In this document: positions 20,434-29,251 of the stretch, piece by piece
Layout of the letters: each line of letters starts with the position of its first letter
Numbering within the stretch: the stretch's first letter is position 1
Source: Caldicellulosiruptor changbaiensis
GTDB taxonomy: Bacteria; Bacillota; Thermoanaerobacteria; Caldicellulosiruptorales; Caldicellulosiruptoraceae
NCBI RefSeq assembly: GCF_003999255.1
Contig: NZ_CP034791.1
Coordinates: forward strand, 307,501-371,500
Reading direction: 5' to 3'
Length of the DNA: 64,000 nucleotides
The notes under the pieces: generated by a model
Seen by the model: only the letters and a program-made list of their open reading frames with translations
Told to the model about the DNA's origin: nothing
Database searches by the model: none
Made by a program: the position numbers and the translations under genes

Positions 20434-21381
20434 TCAAAAAGCGAAATTCTCACTTGGCACTGGTACCTTTTCAAGTATCTCGTTTATCACATCTGACGAC
20501 TTTGTGTTTTTGATTATATATTGATTTTTGAGAAGAATCCTGTGGCTGAGGACAAAAGGAGCTAAGTACTTGACAAAATCAGGAAGAACAAAATCGTAGC
20601 CTCGGACAGCAGCGAGGCTTTGAGATGCACGCATAAGAGCAATGAAGCTTCTGTTGCTTGCAGGAAGCTGAACCATTTCGTGTTCTCTTGTGCTTTGACA
20701 AATTTCGTATATATAAGATAGAATATCTTCGTTTACATACACCTCTTTTATCTTTTCCTGAATCATTATTACCTCATCCTTTGCTACCACAGGTTCGATC
20801 TCATCAAGAGGATTTTTTTCTTTGAACCTTGTGAGCATCTGGATAGTCTCTTCTTTGTTTGTGTATCCTAAACTGAGCTTTATCAAAAACCTGTCAAGCT
20901 GCGCCTCAGGGAGAGGATATGTTCCCTGAATTTCAATGGGGTTTTGAGTAGCAATAACAAAAAATGGGTCTTCTAACTTATGTGTGATACCGTCAATTGT
21001 CACCTGTCTTTCTTCCATGCATTCAAGAAGACTTGACTGTGTTCTCGGAGTTGCCCTGTTTATTTCATCAGCCAGCAGTATATTTGTGAAAATTGGACCT
21101 GGTCTGAACTCAAACTCTTGTGTTTTCATGTTGAAGTAGTATATACCTGTCAGATCTGATGGCAGAAGGTCTGGCGTGAACTGAATTCTTTTGAAACTAC
21201 AATTTATAGATTTTGCAAGAGCCTTTGATAGCATTGTTTTTCCTGTGCCCGGGACGTCCTCTAAAAGAACATGCCCACCGGCAAAGAGAGATGTTATTAC
21301 AAGCTCAATTTGAGCTTCTTTTCCCACAATCACCTTTGATATGTTTTGGATAATCCTTCTTGCAACGTTGGCTATCTCCAT
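20434..21381 (-). CDS. MoxR-family AAA+ ATPase
   Basis: 315 residues. Walker A (DVPGTGKT, about residue 41-48), Walker B (LLADEINRATPRTQ) and the sensor region (ATQNPIEIQGTYPLPEAQLDRF) are all present, as in MoxR ATPases. These act as chaperone-like ATPases and usually sit with DUF58 and transglutaminase/DUF4129 genes. Here no DUF58 gene adjoins; a DUF4129 protein is encoded far away at 50043-51371. It points away from the VOC gene and toward the toxin repeats, about 125 bases from their end. Substrate and partner cannot be told from the sequence. Confidence 0.88.
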   Translation of the reverse strand: MEIANVARRIIQNISKVIVGKEAQIELVITSLFAGGHVLLEDVPGTGKTMLSKALAKSINCSFKRIQFTPDLLPSDLTGIYYFNMKTQEFEFRPGPIFTNILLADEINRATPRTQSSLLECMEERQVTIDGITHKLEDPFFVIATQNPIEIQGTYPLPEAQLDRFLIKLSLGYTNKEETIQMLTRFKEKNPLDEIEPVVAKDEVIMIQEKIKEVYVNEDILSYIYEICQSTREHEMVQLPASNRSFIALMRASQSLAAVRGYDFVLPDFVKYLAPFVLSHRILLKNQYIIKNTKSSDVINEILEKVPVPSENFAF

Positions 21382-21646
21382 TTCTCATTCCTACCCTCTT
21401 TTTAAATCTTTTTATTAAAATTTTGACCTTACTATGTTTTATTTAAACTTACATGCCCTACCTACAAGATTATTTTACCTCTTTTATGTAGTTATTTCAA
21501 TGAACTGGGATCAGGTTAAACTTACAAAATATTGAGAGCTGTTTTATCGAAAATGTGCAAAAACAAAGCAGAAATTTGTATACCCATAACTTAACAAAGT
21601 GAGATACAATATTGTCATGTAAACAATTTCAAAGGAGGCATAAAAG

Positions 21647-22102
21647 GTGGCGAACGAGATTTTGGAAACAGATGTTGTTGTCCAGATAGGAATAATTGTT
21701 AGAGACATTGAAAAGACAGCAAAAGACTTTGCGCAGTTTTTTGGAGTTGAGGTTCCACAGATTATCGAAACTGAAGGGTACGAAAAAACACACACAGAGT
21801 ATAGAGGAAAGCCTACAAATGCCAGAGCAAAACTTGCATTTTTCAGAAACTTTAAAAACATAGAGATTGAGCTGATTGAGCCAGATGAGAATCCTTCTAC
21901 ATGGAGAGACTTTTTGGAAACTCACGGCGAGGGTATTCACCATATAGGTGTATTTGTAAAGAACATGGATGAGAAGATTGAAAATCTTAAAAAAGAAGGA
22001 ATTGAGGTTATTCAAAAAGGGGATTACACAGGTGGAAGATATGCTTACATGGAAAGTACCAATAAGCTCAAATTCATCTTAGAACTTTTGGAGAACTTTT
22101 GA
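21647..22102 (+). CDS. VOC-superfamily (glyoxalase/epimerase-like) protein
   Basis: 151 residues with the paired beta-alpha-beta-beta-beta modules of the vicinal oxygen chelate fold. Metal-ligand candidates include the histidines in GEGIHHIGVFV and the glutamate of the terminal KFILELLE. It starts with GTG, 8 bases after AAAGGAGG. The overall pattern resembles methylmalonyl-CoA epimerase-type members, but substrate cannot be assigned. The next gene begins about 30 bases later, so the two are probably one operon. Confidence 0.75.
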   Translation: MANEILETDVVVQIGIIVRDIEKTAKDFAQFFGVEVPQIIETEGYEKTHTEYRGKPTNARAKLAFFRNFKNIEIELIEPDENPSTWRDFLETHGEGIHHIGVFVKNMDEKIENLKKEGIEVIQKGDYTGGRYAYMESTNKLKFILELLENF

Positions 22103-22134
22103 AATATTTTTTTGGGGAAGTGGGGAGTAAGAAT

Positions 22135-22779
22135 ATGAAAAGAATCTTGGCTTTGGTTGGAGATTTTTACCACAGTCATGACAACCTGCTCAAAGCCTTA
22201 CAGCAAGCCACAAGTACTGCTTTAGATAACTGCGAGATAATAGATGCATCTATTGAAAACTTTGAGGAGTTTCTTTCTCAAAATCCAGATGCAATTGTAA
22301 TCTCTGCAGAAAACAGGATAAATCCGCAGGATGAAATTGTAAAGTGCTGGATGACAGAGCAGTTGGAAAAGAGAATAAAAGAGTATGTTGAAGGCGGTGG
22401 AAGGCTTTTTGTATGGCACTCAGGGCTTGCCTCATACCCTGAAGAAGGAGAGTTTTGCAAACTTGTGAGAGGGTATTTTAAGTTTCATCCAGAGAAGCAC
22501 AAACCTGTAAGATATCACTCTTTCCAAAAAGTTGTTCTTGGCAGCAAAGGGTTTGACTTCACAATTGTGGATGAACACTATTTTGTTTTTTGCGACAAAG
22601 AAAATACTAACATCTATCTTTACTCTGAATCAGAGGATGGCGGTTCAATTGCAGGATGGTGGCACAATTTTGGCAAGGGCAAAGTGGTTGCATTAACTCC
22701 TGCTCACAGAGAAGACGGGCTTTTGGATAATAACTTCCAGGGACTTCTCAAAACAGTTTTGACCTTTCTTTTCAAGTAG
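22135..22779 (+). CDS. ThuA-like (trehalose utilization family) protein
   Basis: 214 residues. The class I glutamine-amidotransferase-like fold of ThuA proteins is suggested by RILALVGDFYHSHDNLL at the start, VEGGGRLFVWHSGLAS in the middle and the later YHSF, GGSIAGWWHNFGKGKVVALTPAHRE stretch. ThuA relatives occur in sugar loci and may act on keto-sugars. The ATG at 22135 has GGGGAG 7 bases upstream; a TTG overlapping the previous stop is less likely. A terminator follows, so it is separate from the epimerase gene downstream. Confidence 0.7.
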   Translation: MKRILALVGDFYHSHDNLLKALQQATSTALDNCEIIDASIENFEEFLSQNPDAIVISAENRINPQDEIVKCWMTEQLEKRIKEYVEGGGRLFVWHSGLASYPEEGEFCKLVRGYFKFHPEKHKPVRYHSFQKVVLGSKGFDFTIVDEHYFVFCDKENTNIYLYSESEDGGSIAGWWHNFGKGKVVALTPAHREDGLLDNNFQGLLKTVLTFLFK

Positions 22780-22808
22780 GACTTTCAAAATATAAATAAG
22801 ACTTTTTC

Positions 22809-22848
22809 AAGGGCTTGTCCGGCTACAGCTTAGGATAAACCCTTTTTA
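22809..22848 (+). terminator. intrinsic terminator after the ThuA-like gene
   Basis: AAGGGCTTGTCC (22809-22820) pairs with GGATAAACCCTT (22833-22844), with one mismatch and one wobble, followed by T residues. Confidence 0.65.
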
Positions 22849-22856
22849 AAAAACCG

Positions 22857-22885
22857 TTGACAGAATATAAAAAAACAATTAATAT
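22857..22885 (+). promoter_or_regulatory. promoter of the cellobiose 2-epimerase gene
   Basis: A perfect TTGACA (22857-22862) is followed after 17 bases by TAATAT (22880-22885). It lies between the preceding terminator and the gene, about 60 bases before the ATG. Confidence 0.65.
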
Positions 22886-22947
22886 AGAAATATAAAGTGA
22901 ACGATTAAGTAACCTATTTACTAAACTTTTAAGTGAGCTGGTGAAAA

Positions 22948-24120
22948 ATGGATATTACAAGGTTTAAGGAAGATTTAAAAGCTCATCTTGAAGAAAAGAT
23001 AATACCGTTTTGGCAAAGTTTAAAGGACGATGAATTTGGTGGCTACTATGGATATATGGACTTTAATCTTAACATTCACAGAAAAGCTCAAAAAGGTTGC
23101 ATTTTGAACTCGAGGATATTGTGGTTTTTCTCAGCATGTTACAATGTACTGAAAAATGAAAAATGCAAAGAGCTGGCTTTTCATGCGTTTGAATTTTTAA
23201 AAAACAAGTTTTGGGACAAAGAGTATGAAGGACTTTTCTGGAATGTATCCCATAAAGGTGTGCCCGTTGATGTGACAAAACATGTTTATGTTCAGGCTTT
23301 TGGCATATACGGACTTTCGGAGTACTATGAAGCATCCGGGGACGAAGAAGCTCTTCATTTGGCAAAGAGGCTTTTCGAAATTTTAGAGACAAAATGCAAA
23401 AGGGAAAATGGATACACAGAACAGTTTGAGAGAAACTGGCAAGAAAAAGAAAACAGGTTTTTGAGCGAAAATGGAGTAATTGCCTCAAAAACAATGAACA
23501 CGCATCTTCATGTACTGGAGAGCTACACAAACCTTTACAGGGTTTTGAGAACTAAAGATGTGTATGAAGCGCTTGAGTGGATTGTAAGACTCTTTGTTGA
23601 CAAGATTTACAAAAAAGGAACAGGTCACTTCAAGGTATTCTGCGATGATAACTGGAACGAACTTATAAAAGCAGTATCATATGGACATGACATTGAAGCA
23701 AGTTGGCTTTTGGACGAAGCTGCTAAGTATCTGAAGGATGAAGAATTAAAAGAGGAGGTTGAAAAGCTCACATTAGAGGTTGCGCAAGTAACTTTAAAAG
23801 AAGCCTTTGATGGTCAAAGTCTTATAAACGAGAAGGTAGAGGACAGGGTTGACAGAAGCAAAATCTGGTGGGTTGAAGCAGAGACGGTTGTTGGATTTTT
23901 CAATGCATATCAAAAGACAAAAGAGGAAAAATATTTAGATGCAGCCATCAAGACATGGGAGTTCATAAAAGAGCATCTTGTTGACAGAAGAAAGAACTCT
24001 GAATGGCTGTGGAAGGTAAATGAGGATTTAGAAGCTGCAGATATGCCAATTGTTGAGCAATGGAAGTGCCCGTATCACAATGGCAGAATGTGTTTGGAGA
24101 TAATAAAAAGGGTTGACTAA
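22948..24120 (+). CDS. ce: cellobiose 2-epimerase (AGE superfamily)
   Basis: 390 residues. The protein begins MDITRFKEDLKAHLEEK, and I recognise it from memory as nearly identical to the characterised Caldicellulosiruptor saccharolyticus enzyme of the same length. That enzyme epimerises and isomerises the reducing-end sugar of beta-1,4-linked disaccharides (cellobiose, mannobiose, lactose). The catalytic histidines of the family fall at His247 (SYGHDIEAS) and His377 (CPYHNGRM), both present, inside an (alpha/alpha)6 barrel. No signal peptide, so cytoplasmic. With the GH130 phosphorylase downstream it would turn mannobiose into mannosylglucose before phosphorolysis. The gene has its own promoter. 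Confidence 0.95.
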   Translation: MDITRFKEDLKAHLEEKIIPFWQSLKDDEFGGYYGYMDFNLNIHRKAQKGCILNSRILWFFSACYNVLKNEKCKELAFHAFEFLKNKFWDKEYEGLFWNVSHKGVPVDVTKHVYVQAFGIYGLSEYYEASGDEEALHLAKRLFEILETKCKRENGYTEQFERNWQEKENRFLSENGVIASKTMNTHLHVLESYTNLYRVLRTKDVYEALEWIVRLFVDKIYKKGTGHFKVFCDDNWNELIKAVSYGHDIEASWLLDEAAKYLKDEELKEEVEKLTLEVAQVTLKEAFDGQSLINEKVEDRVDRSKIWWVEAETVVGFFNAYQKTKEEKYLDAAIKTWEFIKEHLVDRRKNSEWLWKVNEDLEAADMPIVEQWKCPYHNGRMCLEIIKRVD

Positions 24121-24137
24121 AAGTTTCGAGCTTGACC

Positions 24138-24167
24138 CTGTAAAGTTACAGAGAAATAAAGTATAAT
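24138..24167 (+). promoter_or_regulatory. putative promoter and operator of the LacI-family gene
   Basis: TATAAT at 24162-24167 lies 17 bases after a weak -35 (TGTAAA, 24139-24144). That -35 is inside a perfect palindrome, CTGTAA-AG-TTACAG (24138-24151), a natural place for an autoregulatory operator. Whether the LacI protein binds there is inferred from position only. Confidence 0.4.
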
Positions 24168-24223
24168 AGTAAGTAAAAAAGAAAAGGCTTGTAAAGCCTA
24201 TTTTGAAGGGGAATAAAAAGACC

Positions 24224-25231
24224 ATGGACAAGAGAGTTACCATGAAAGACATTGCCGAAAAGCTTGGTGTTTCCAAGGTAACAGTGTCAAAGGCGCTCAA
24301 GGACAGCCCTGATATTAGTTCATCCCTGAAAGAGAAAATCATAAAGACTGCCCAGGAGATGGGTTACATCTACAACGCAAAGGGAAGGATGCTAAGAGAA
24401 AACCTAACGTATTCCATCGGTGTGATATCGTCAGAAAAATACTATGGTAAAGACGACTATTTCTACATAGACCTTTACAAGCATCTTTCAAACAGTTTAG
24501 AGAAGCTTGGCTTTACAACAACCTTCAACATTATAAGCCAGTCAGACGAAAATGAGCTTTCTGTACCCAACGCGCTTTTGGAACAGAAGGTAGACGGTGT
24601 TGTTATTTTGGGTCAGATGAGTCTTGACTACATTCAAAAGATTTTAAGTTACAATTACCCGACAGTGTTTTTAGACTTTTACTGTGACAAGTTTAACGTT
24701 GACTGTGTCATCACAGACAACTTTTACGCAACATACGAGATAACCAACATGCTAATAGAGCAGGGTCACACCAAAATTGGGTTTGTAGGGAACATCTACG
24801 CAACAAGCAGTATCCAGGACAGGTTCCTGGGCTTTTACAAGGCGCTTTTGGAGAACAAGATAGATCTCAACAAGGACTGGATAATAAAAGACAGGGATGA
24901 CAACAACAATTTCATAGATATTGTATTGCCCAAAAACCTTCCAACGGCATTTGTTTGCAACTGTGACAAGACTGCTTATCTTACAATAGAGAAGCTCAAA
25001 TCAAGTGGATACAAGGTGCCGGATGATGTTTCGGTGGTGGGGTTTGATGATAGCCTTCACGCAGTGCTTTCACAGCCCAAAATTACTACAGTCCGTGTGA
25101 ATTTGGAAGAGATGGGCAGAAGAACAGCCAAGATGATGGTTGAAAAGATAAAGCAGGGAGAAAAACATTATGGCAAAATGCTCATAAAAGGCAAGATTAT
25201 CATAAGAGAGTCTGTCAAGGCTTTGAAATAA
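24224..25231 (+). CDS. LacI-family transcriptional regulator
   Basis: 335 residues. The N-terminal helix-turn-helix and hinge helix are clear (VTMKDIAEKLGVSKVTVSKA, residues about 5-24), followed by a periplasmic-binding-protein-like effector domain ending in VGFDDSLHAVLSQPKITTV and the usual GRRTAKMM region. GAAGGGGA lies 11 bases before the ATG at 24224. It sits between the epimerase and phosphorylase genes and probably controls this sugar cluster. Candidate operators are the palindromes at 24138-24151 and 26392-26403. The inducer is probably a mannooligosaccharide or related sugar, by context. Confidence 0.9.
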   Translation: MDKRVTMKDIAEKLGVSKVTVSKALKDSPDISSSLKEKIIKTAQEMGYIYNAKGRMLRENLTYSIGVISSEKYYGKDDYFYIDLYKHLSNSLEKLGFTTTFNIISQSDENELSVPNALLEQKVDGVVILGQMSLDYIQKILSYNYPTVFLDFYCDKFNVDCVITDNFYATYEITNMLIEQGHTKIGFVGNIYATSSIQDRFLGFYKALLENKIDLNKDWIIKDRDDNNNFIDIVLPKNLPTAFVCNCDKTAYLTIEKLKSSGYKVPDDVSVVGFDDSLHAVLSQPKITTVRVNLEEMGRRTAKMMVEKIKQGEKHYGKMLIKGKIIIRESVKALK

Positions 25232-25302
25232 TACTTTTTCAAGATGGTCGGATAACATTTTAAATTCACATAAATCAAAAAATATGGAGGAGGAAAGAGC
25301 TA

Positions 25303-26289
25303 ATGGATATCAAAATAATAGGGCAATCACTTCCAAACATGCCATGGGAAGAAAGACCTAAAGACTGCAAGGACATTGTATGGAGGTCTAAACACAACCC
25401 AATTATCAAGAGAAATCAGGCAAAAGATGCAAACAGTATCTTCAACAGCGCGGTGGTTCCGTTCAAAGATGGGTTTGCAGGAGTTTTTAGAGTAGATGAT
25501 AGGGCAAGAAGAATGAACATCAGACGTGGGTTTAGCAAGGATGGTTACAACTGGGAGATTGATGATGAGCCAATAAATTTCATTCAAGAGACAAGAGACC
25601 CCCTTGTCAGTGAGTATAAATACGACCCAAGAGTAACTTTCATAGAAGATAGATACTATATCACATGGTGTAATGGCTATCACGGACCGACAATTGGTGT
25701 GGGCTATACATTCGACTTTGAAAAGTTCTACCAGATTGAAAATGCATTTTTGCCATACAACAGAAACGGTGTGCTTTTCCCAAGAAAAATTAACGGCAAA
25801 TACGCTATGCTATCCCGCCCATCAGATACAGGCCATACACCCTTTGGTGATATATTCTACAGCGAAAGCCCTGACATGATTCACTGGGGCTGCCACAGAC
25901 ATGTAATGTCAGCAGGCTACACACCTTGGCAATCACTCAAAATAGGAGCAGGGCCAACACCAATTGAAACAAGCGAAGGCTGGCTTTTGATTTATCATGG
26001 TGTATTGTTATCTTGCAACGGGTATGTATACAGCTTTGGTGCGGCACTTTTGGACTTAGAAAAACCATGGATTGTAAAGGCAAGGTCAAAATCTTACCTG
26101 CTCTCACCACAAGAGTATTATGAATGTGTTGGCGATGTTCCAAACGTTGCATTCCCATGCGCAGCACTTTGCGACTCTAGCACAGGAAGGCTTGCAATTT
26201 ATTATGGTGGTGCTGATACTGTCGTGAACCTTGCATTTGCTTATGTTCAGGATATAATCGAACTTCTCAAGAGAGAAAGCCAGGAATAA
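25303..26289 (+). CDS. GH130-family beta-mannoside phosphorylase
   Basis: 328 residues, five-bladed propeller family. GH130 features include [20 protein letters not shown] near residues 66-85, the YDPRVT motif whose Asp108 is the likely proton donor, and the phosphate/sugar-binding SRPSD, GAGPTPI and YHGV stretches. The length suits the GH130 mannooligosaccharide phosphorylases more than the longer mannosylglucose phosphorylases, but exact specificity cannot be fixed here. The reaction would be phosphorolysis of a terminal beta-mannosyl residue to mannose 1-phosphate. No signal peptide. The ribosome binding site GGAGGAGG precedes the ATG, and the gene is probably cotranscribed with lacI. The epimerase and importer neighbours support a beta-mannan pathway. 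Confidence 0.85.
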   Translation: MDIKIIGQSLPNMPWEERPKDCKDIVWRSKHNPIIKRNQAKDANSIFNSAVVPFKDGFAGVFRVDDRARRMNIRRGFSKDGYNWEIDDEPINFIQETRDPLVSEYKYDPRVTFIEDRYYITWCNGYHGPTIGVGYTFDFEKFYQIENAFLPYNRNGVLFPRKINGKYAMLSRPSDTGHTPFGDIFYSESPDMIHWGCHRHVMSAGYTPWQSLKIGAGPTPIETSEGWLLIYHGVLLSCNGYVYSFGAALLDLEKPWIVKARSKSYLLSPQEYYECVGDVPNVAFPCAALCDSSTGRLAIYYGGADTVVNLAFAYVQDIIELLKRESQE

Positions 26290-26317
26290 CAAAAATATTG
26301 ATGATAAAAACATACAA

Positions 26318-26356
26318 AAAAAGGCCGGCAGCAGAACAAAGCTGCTGGCCTTTTTG
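26318..26356 (+). terminator. strong intrinsic terminator after the GH130 gene
   Basis: AAAAAGGCCGGCAGC (26318-26332) pairs with GCTGCTGGCCTTTTT (26341-26355) across an 8-base loop, with one G-T pair and a T tail. Confidence 0.9.
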
Positions 26357-26391
26357 ATTTTGTGATGTTTTCCAAACTTGAAATTGGTTTA

Positions 26392-26476
26392 TTTACTGGT
26401 AAAGTAAAATCTAAAATCTGCGGTATAAAATATTAAGTTTCTCGGGTTGTTAAATATGCACCACAAATTTTATAAT
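26392..26476 (+). promoter_or_regulatory. promoter of the sugar importer operon with LacI-type palindrome
   Basis: TTGTTA (26447-26452), 18 bases, then TATAAT (26471-26476) form a good sigma-A promoter about 65 bases before the start codon. Upstream, TTTACTGGTAAA (26392-26403) is a 12-base near-palindrome of the kind LacI-family proteins bind. It lies some 45 bases before the -35, so its role is uncertain. Confidence 0.5.
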
Positions 26477-26539
26477 GAACATGTAGTTGTTTTGCAGTTT
26501 TTCTATACAAAAATTACATTCTAGAAAGGAGGATTGATT

Positions 26540-28186
26540 ATGTTTAAAAGAAGAGTTGCTTTATTGGTTGCTATTGCCTTTTTGATAACCATCATTGTTC
26601 CAGGGTTTTTAAGCGCTCCAACAAAGGCAGTAGCAGCGTCCAAAAAACCAATAGTTTTTAAGATTTACTGGGGTGATTCTAACGCAGAGCCGGTTGATGT
26701 GTGGAAGACACCAATTGGTAAAAAGGTTGAACAGATCACAGGTGTAAGGCTTCAGTTTGAATTTATTGTCGGCAGTGACGAGGAAACAAAAGCAGGTATC
26801 ATGCTTGCAAGTGGTGACTTGCCGGATTTAATCAATGCACACAACGTTGTAAACAAGTTCATTGAAGCAGGAGCTTTAGTTCCGATGGATAATTACATTG
26901 CTAAGTACGGCAAGAACATCAAAAAGTGGTATGATGCAAAAGCGCTTAAAAAACTCAAATATCCAAAGGATGGGCACATTTACTATCTCACACCTTTCAG
27001 AGAAGAGTCTGACCCGCTCTATTCGTTTGCTGGGTTCTGGCTACCTATATACGTTCTCAAAGAGAACAAATGGCCAGTTGTAAGAGATATTGACACATAT
27101 TTCAAGATTGTAAAAGATGCTGTCAAGAAACATCCAACATACAATGGAAAGCCAACAATAGGTTTCACAGCTTTAACAGACAGCTGGAGAATCTATGTAC
27201 TGATGCAGCAGCCGCTGAGGCTTGAAGGCTATCCAAATGATGGTGGCTGGCTTATTGACGAAAAGACAGGTGTTGTAAAGGACAGCTATACAATGCCATA
27301 TGCAAAGACATATTACAAGATACTCAACCAGATGTGGAACGAAGGTCTGCTTGACAAAGAGATGTTCTCACAAAACTATGACCAGTACTTAGCAAAGATT
27401 TCGTCAGGTAGGGTTGTTGGTTTTTATGATGAAAGATGGCAGATACAATCTGCAATAGATTCTCTTGAAAAACAAGGATTATATGACAGGATTCCTATTG
27501 CAATGCCAGTTTTGAAAAAGGGTGTAAAGAGAGATAGATACAACGTGGTCACAATGGGGACAGGCGCTGGAATATCAATTACAAAGAAGTGCAAGGACCC
27601 GGTTGCAGCGTTCAAGTTCTTGGACAGAATGGCTGGCGAGGATATCTTGAAACTCATCAACTGGGGTATCCAAGGCCAGGACTACTATGTAAAGAATGGT
27701 AAGATGTACAAGGATGCAAAACAGATTCAAAATTACATGAACCCAGATTACAGAAAGAAACAGGGTATTGGCGGAAATATCTGGTTTGCATTCCCAAGAC
27801 CACCGTTTGACTGGACATATTCAGACAAGAGCGGAAAGATTTCTTGGGACTACTCAGACCAGGCATTAGAGCAGAGGTACAAACCATATGAAAAGGAAGT
27901 TTTGAAAGCTTATAAGATTAAGTCGTTCAAAGACTTGTTCTCACCAACATGGAACTCACCGTACGGATATGGCTGGGATATCAAGCTTCCAGACGACCTG
28001 CAAGCAATCCAGAACCAGGCTGATGACTTGCAAAGAAGGTACATCACAAAAGCTATAATGGCAAAACCGGGTGAGTACGATAAGATCTGGAATGAATACC
28101 TCAACAAGATGAAGAAGATTCCTATCAAGAAGGTAATCGATTTTAGACAAAAAGAGATCCAGAGAAGACTCAAAGAGTGGAACTAA
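26540..28186 (+). CDS. extracellular sugar-binding protein of ABC importer
   Basis: 548 residues. The N-terminus (MFKRRVALLVAIAFLITIIVP) is an export signal ending near AVAAS, with no lipobox cysteine, so signal peptidase I cleavage is likely. The rest matches the large family 1 solute-binding proteins that pair with LplB/YtcP-type permeases, typically for oligosaccharides. The ATG at 26540 follows AAAGGAGG by 7 bases. Substrate is inferred from the neighbouring mannoside enzymes. A strong hairpin after the gene should let its mRNA exceed that of the permeases. Confidence 0.9.
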   Translation: MFKRRVALLVAIAFLITIIVPGFLSAPTKAVAASKKPIVFKIYWGDSNAEPVDVWKTPIGKKVEQITGVRLQFEFIVGSDEETKAGIMLASGDLPDLINAHNVVNKFIEAGALVPMDNYIAKYGKNIKKWYDAKALKKLKYPKDGHIYYLTPFREESDPLYSFAGFWLPIYVLKENKWPVVRDIDTYFKIVKDAVKKHPTYNGKPTIGFTALTDSWRIYVLMQQPLRLEGYPNDGGWLIDEKTGVVKDSYTMPYAKTYYKILNQMWNEGLLDKEMFSQNYDQYLAKISSGRVVGFYDERWQIQSAIDSLEKQGLYDRIPIAMPVLKKGVKRDRYNVVTMGTGAGISITKKCKDPVAAFKFLDRMAGEDILKLINWGIQGQDYYVKNGKMYKDAKQIQNYMNPDYRKKQGIGGNIWFAFPRPPFDWTYSDKSGKISWDYSDQALEQRYKPYEKEVLKAYKIKSFKDLFSPTWNSPYGYGWDIKLPDDLQAIQNQADDLQRRYITKAIMAKPGEYDKIWNEYLNKMKKIPIKKVIDFRQKEIQRRLKEWN

Positions 28187-28215
28187 TTGGTATTTTAGAG
28201 TTTAGCATTTTAAAG

Positions 28216-28251
28216 CTCACGGAACACCTAATTCTACAGGTGTTCCGTGAG
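28216..28251 (+). terminator. intercistronic hairpin between binding-protein and permease genes
   Basis: A perfect 14-base inverted repeat, CTCACGGAACACCT (28216-28229) with AGGTGTTCCGTGAG (28238-28251), has an 8-base loop. It lacks a clear T run, so it is better read as a partial terminator or mRNA-stabilising stem that sets binding-protein to permease ratio than as a full operon end. Confidence 0.7.
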
Positions 28252-28297
28252 TATTTAGTTTAATTGACCCTACAAGCTTTTAAGGAGGAAAAGGAAG

Positions 28298-29224
28298 ATG
28301 CAGTCATCTAAGAAAGGATTCTTTACAACAATCTACAACCAGCGCCAGCTAATTGTTCTTACATTTCCTTTTTTAATTATGGTGCTGATTTTTAACTACT
28401 TTCCACTGTGGGGCTGGCTTTTGGCATTCAAAGACTACAAACCTTATCTTGGTTTTCAAAATTCAGAGTGGGTTGGATTCAAAAACTTTGCAGACCTATT
28501 TTCAGACGTTTATTTTTTCCAGGCGCTTAGAAATACCTTGGTCATAAGCTGTTTGAAGCTCATTTTTAACTTTTTGTCGTCCATTACGTTTGCAATACTT
28601 TTGAATGAGATTAAAAACATGCTATTTAAAAGGACAGTGCAGACAATCTCGTACCTTCCACACTTTGTTTCATGGGTTGTAGCAGCAAACATTATATACA
28701 CAGTGCTTTCACCTGACTATGGGATAATAAACGAACTTCTTGTCAAATTCCATATTCTAAAAGAACCAATTAACTTTTTGGGCGAACCTCAATATTTCTG
28801 GTTCATTGCACCAATTACTGAGGTTTGGAAGGAGATGGGCTGGAACGCAATTATATACTTGGCTGCAATGACAAACATCGACCCGCAGCTTTATGAAGCT
28901 GCAAGCATAGACGGTGCAGGCAGGCTAAAGAGAATATGGTACATAACCTTGCCGGGTATTTTACCCACAGTCAAGATTCTTCTTATCATGAACGTTGGAT
29001 GGATTTTGAATGCTGGATTTGAGCAGATGTACCTTTTGCAAAGACCATCAACCTTGGACTATTCAGATATCCTTGAGACATACATCTTAAGATATGGTAT
29101 TGGCAGTGGCAGATGGTCTTATGCAACAGCAGCAGGTATTTTCAACTCTGTTGTAAGCCTTATTCTTGTTACAACTGCAAACAGAATAGCATCTAAGATT
29201 GGCGAAGGCGAAAGGGTATTTTAA
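28298..29224 (+). CDS. ABC sugar importer permease (LplB-like)
   Basis: 308 residues with six predicted membrane segments, starting LIVLTFPFLIMVLIFNYFPLWGW. The cytoplasmic EAA loop that contacts the ATPase is visible as YEAASIDGAGRLKRIWYITLPG. AAGGAGGAAAAGG precedes the ATG. It forms a heterodimer with the next gene product. No ATPase gene is in the window, as is common for these importers, which share one ATPase encoded elsewhere. Confidence 0.93.
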   Translation: MQSSKKGFFTTIYNQRQLIVLTFPFLIMVLIFNYFPLWGWLLAFKDYKPYLGFQNSEWVGFKNFADLFSDVYFFQALRNTLVISCLKLIFNFLSSITFAILLNEIKNMLFKRTVQTISYLPHFVSWVVAANIIYTVLSPDYGIINELLVKFHILKEPINFLGEPQYFWFIAPITEVWKEMGWNAIIYLAAMTNIDPQLYEAASIDGAGRLKRIWYITLPGILPTVKILLIMNVGWILNAGFEQMYLLQRPSTLDYSDILETYILRYGIGSGRWSYATAAGIFNSVVSLILVTTANRIASKIGEGERVF

Positions 29225-29251
29225 AAAACTTTATTGAGGGGTGTTTTTAAG

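Noticed and set aside
24132-24167. TTGACC with TATAAT before the LacI-family gene
   Set aside because: Spacing is 24 bases, too long. A weaker -35 at 24139 with 17-base spacing was used instead.
24121-24223. Terminator after the cellobiose 2-epimerase gene
   Set aside because: The only palindrome (24138-24151) is short with a 2-base centre and no T run; it reads better as an operator.
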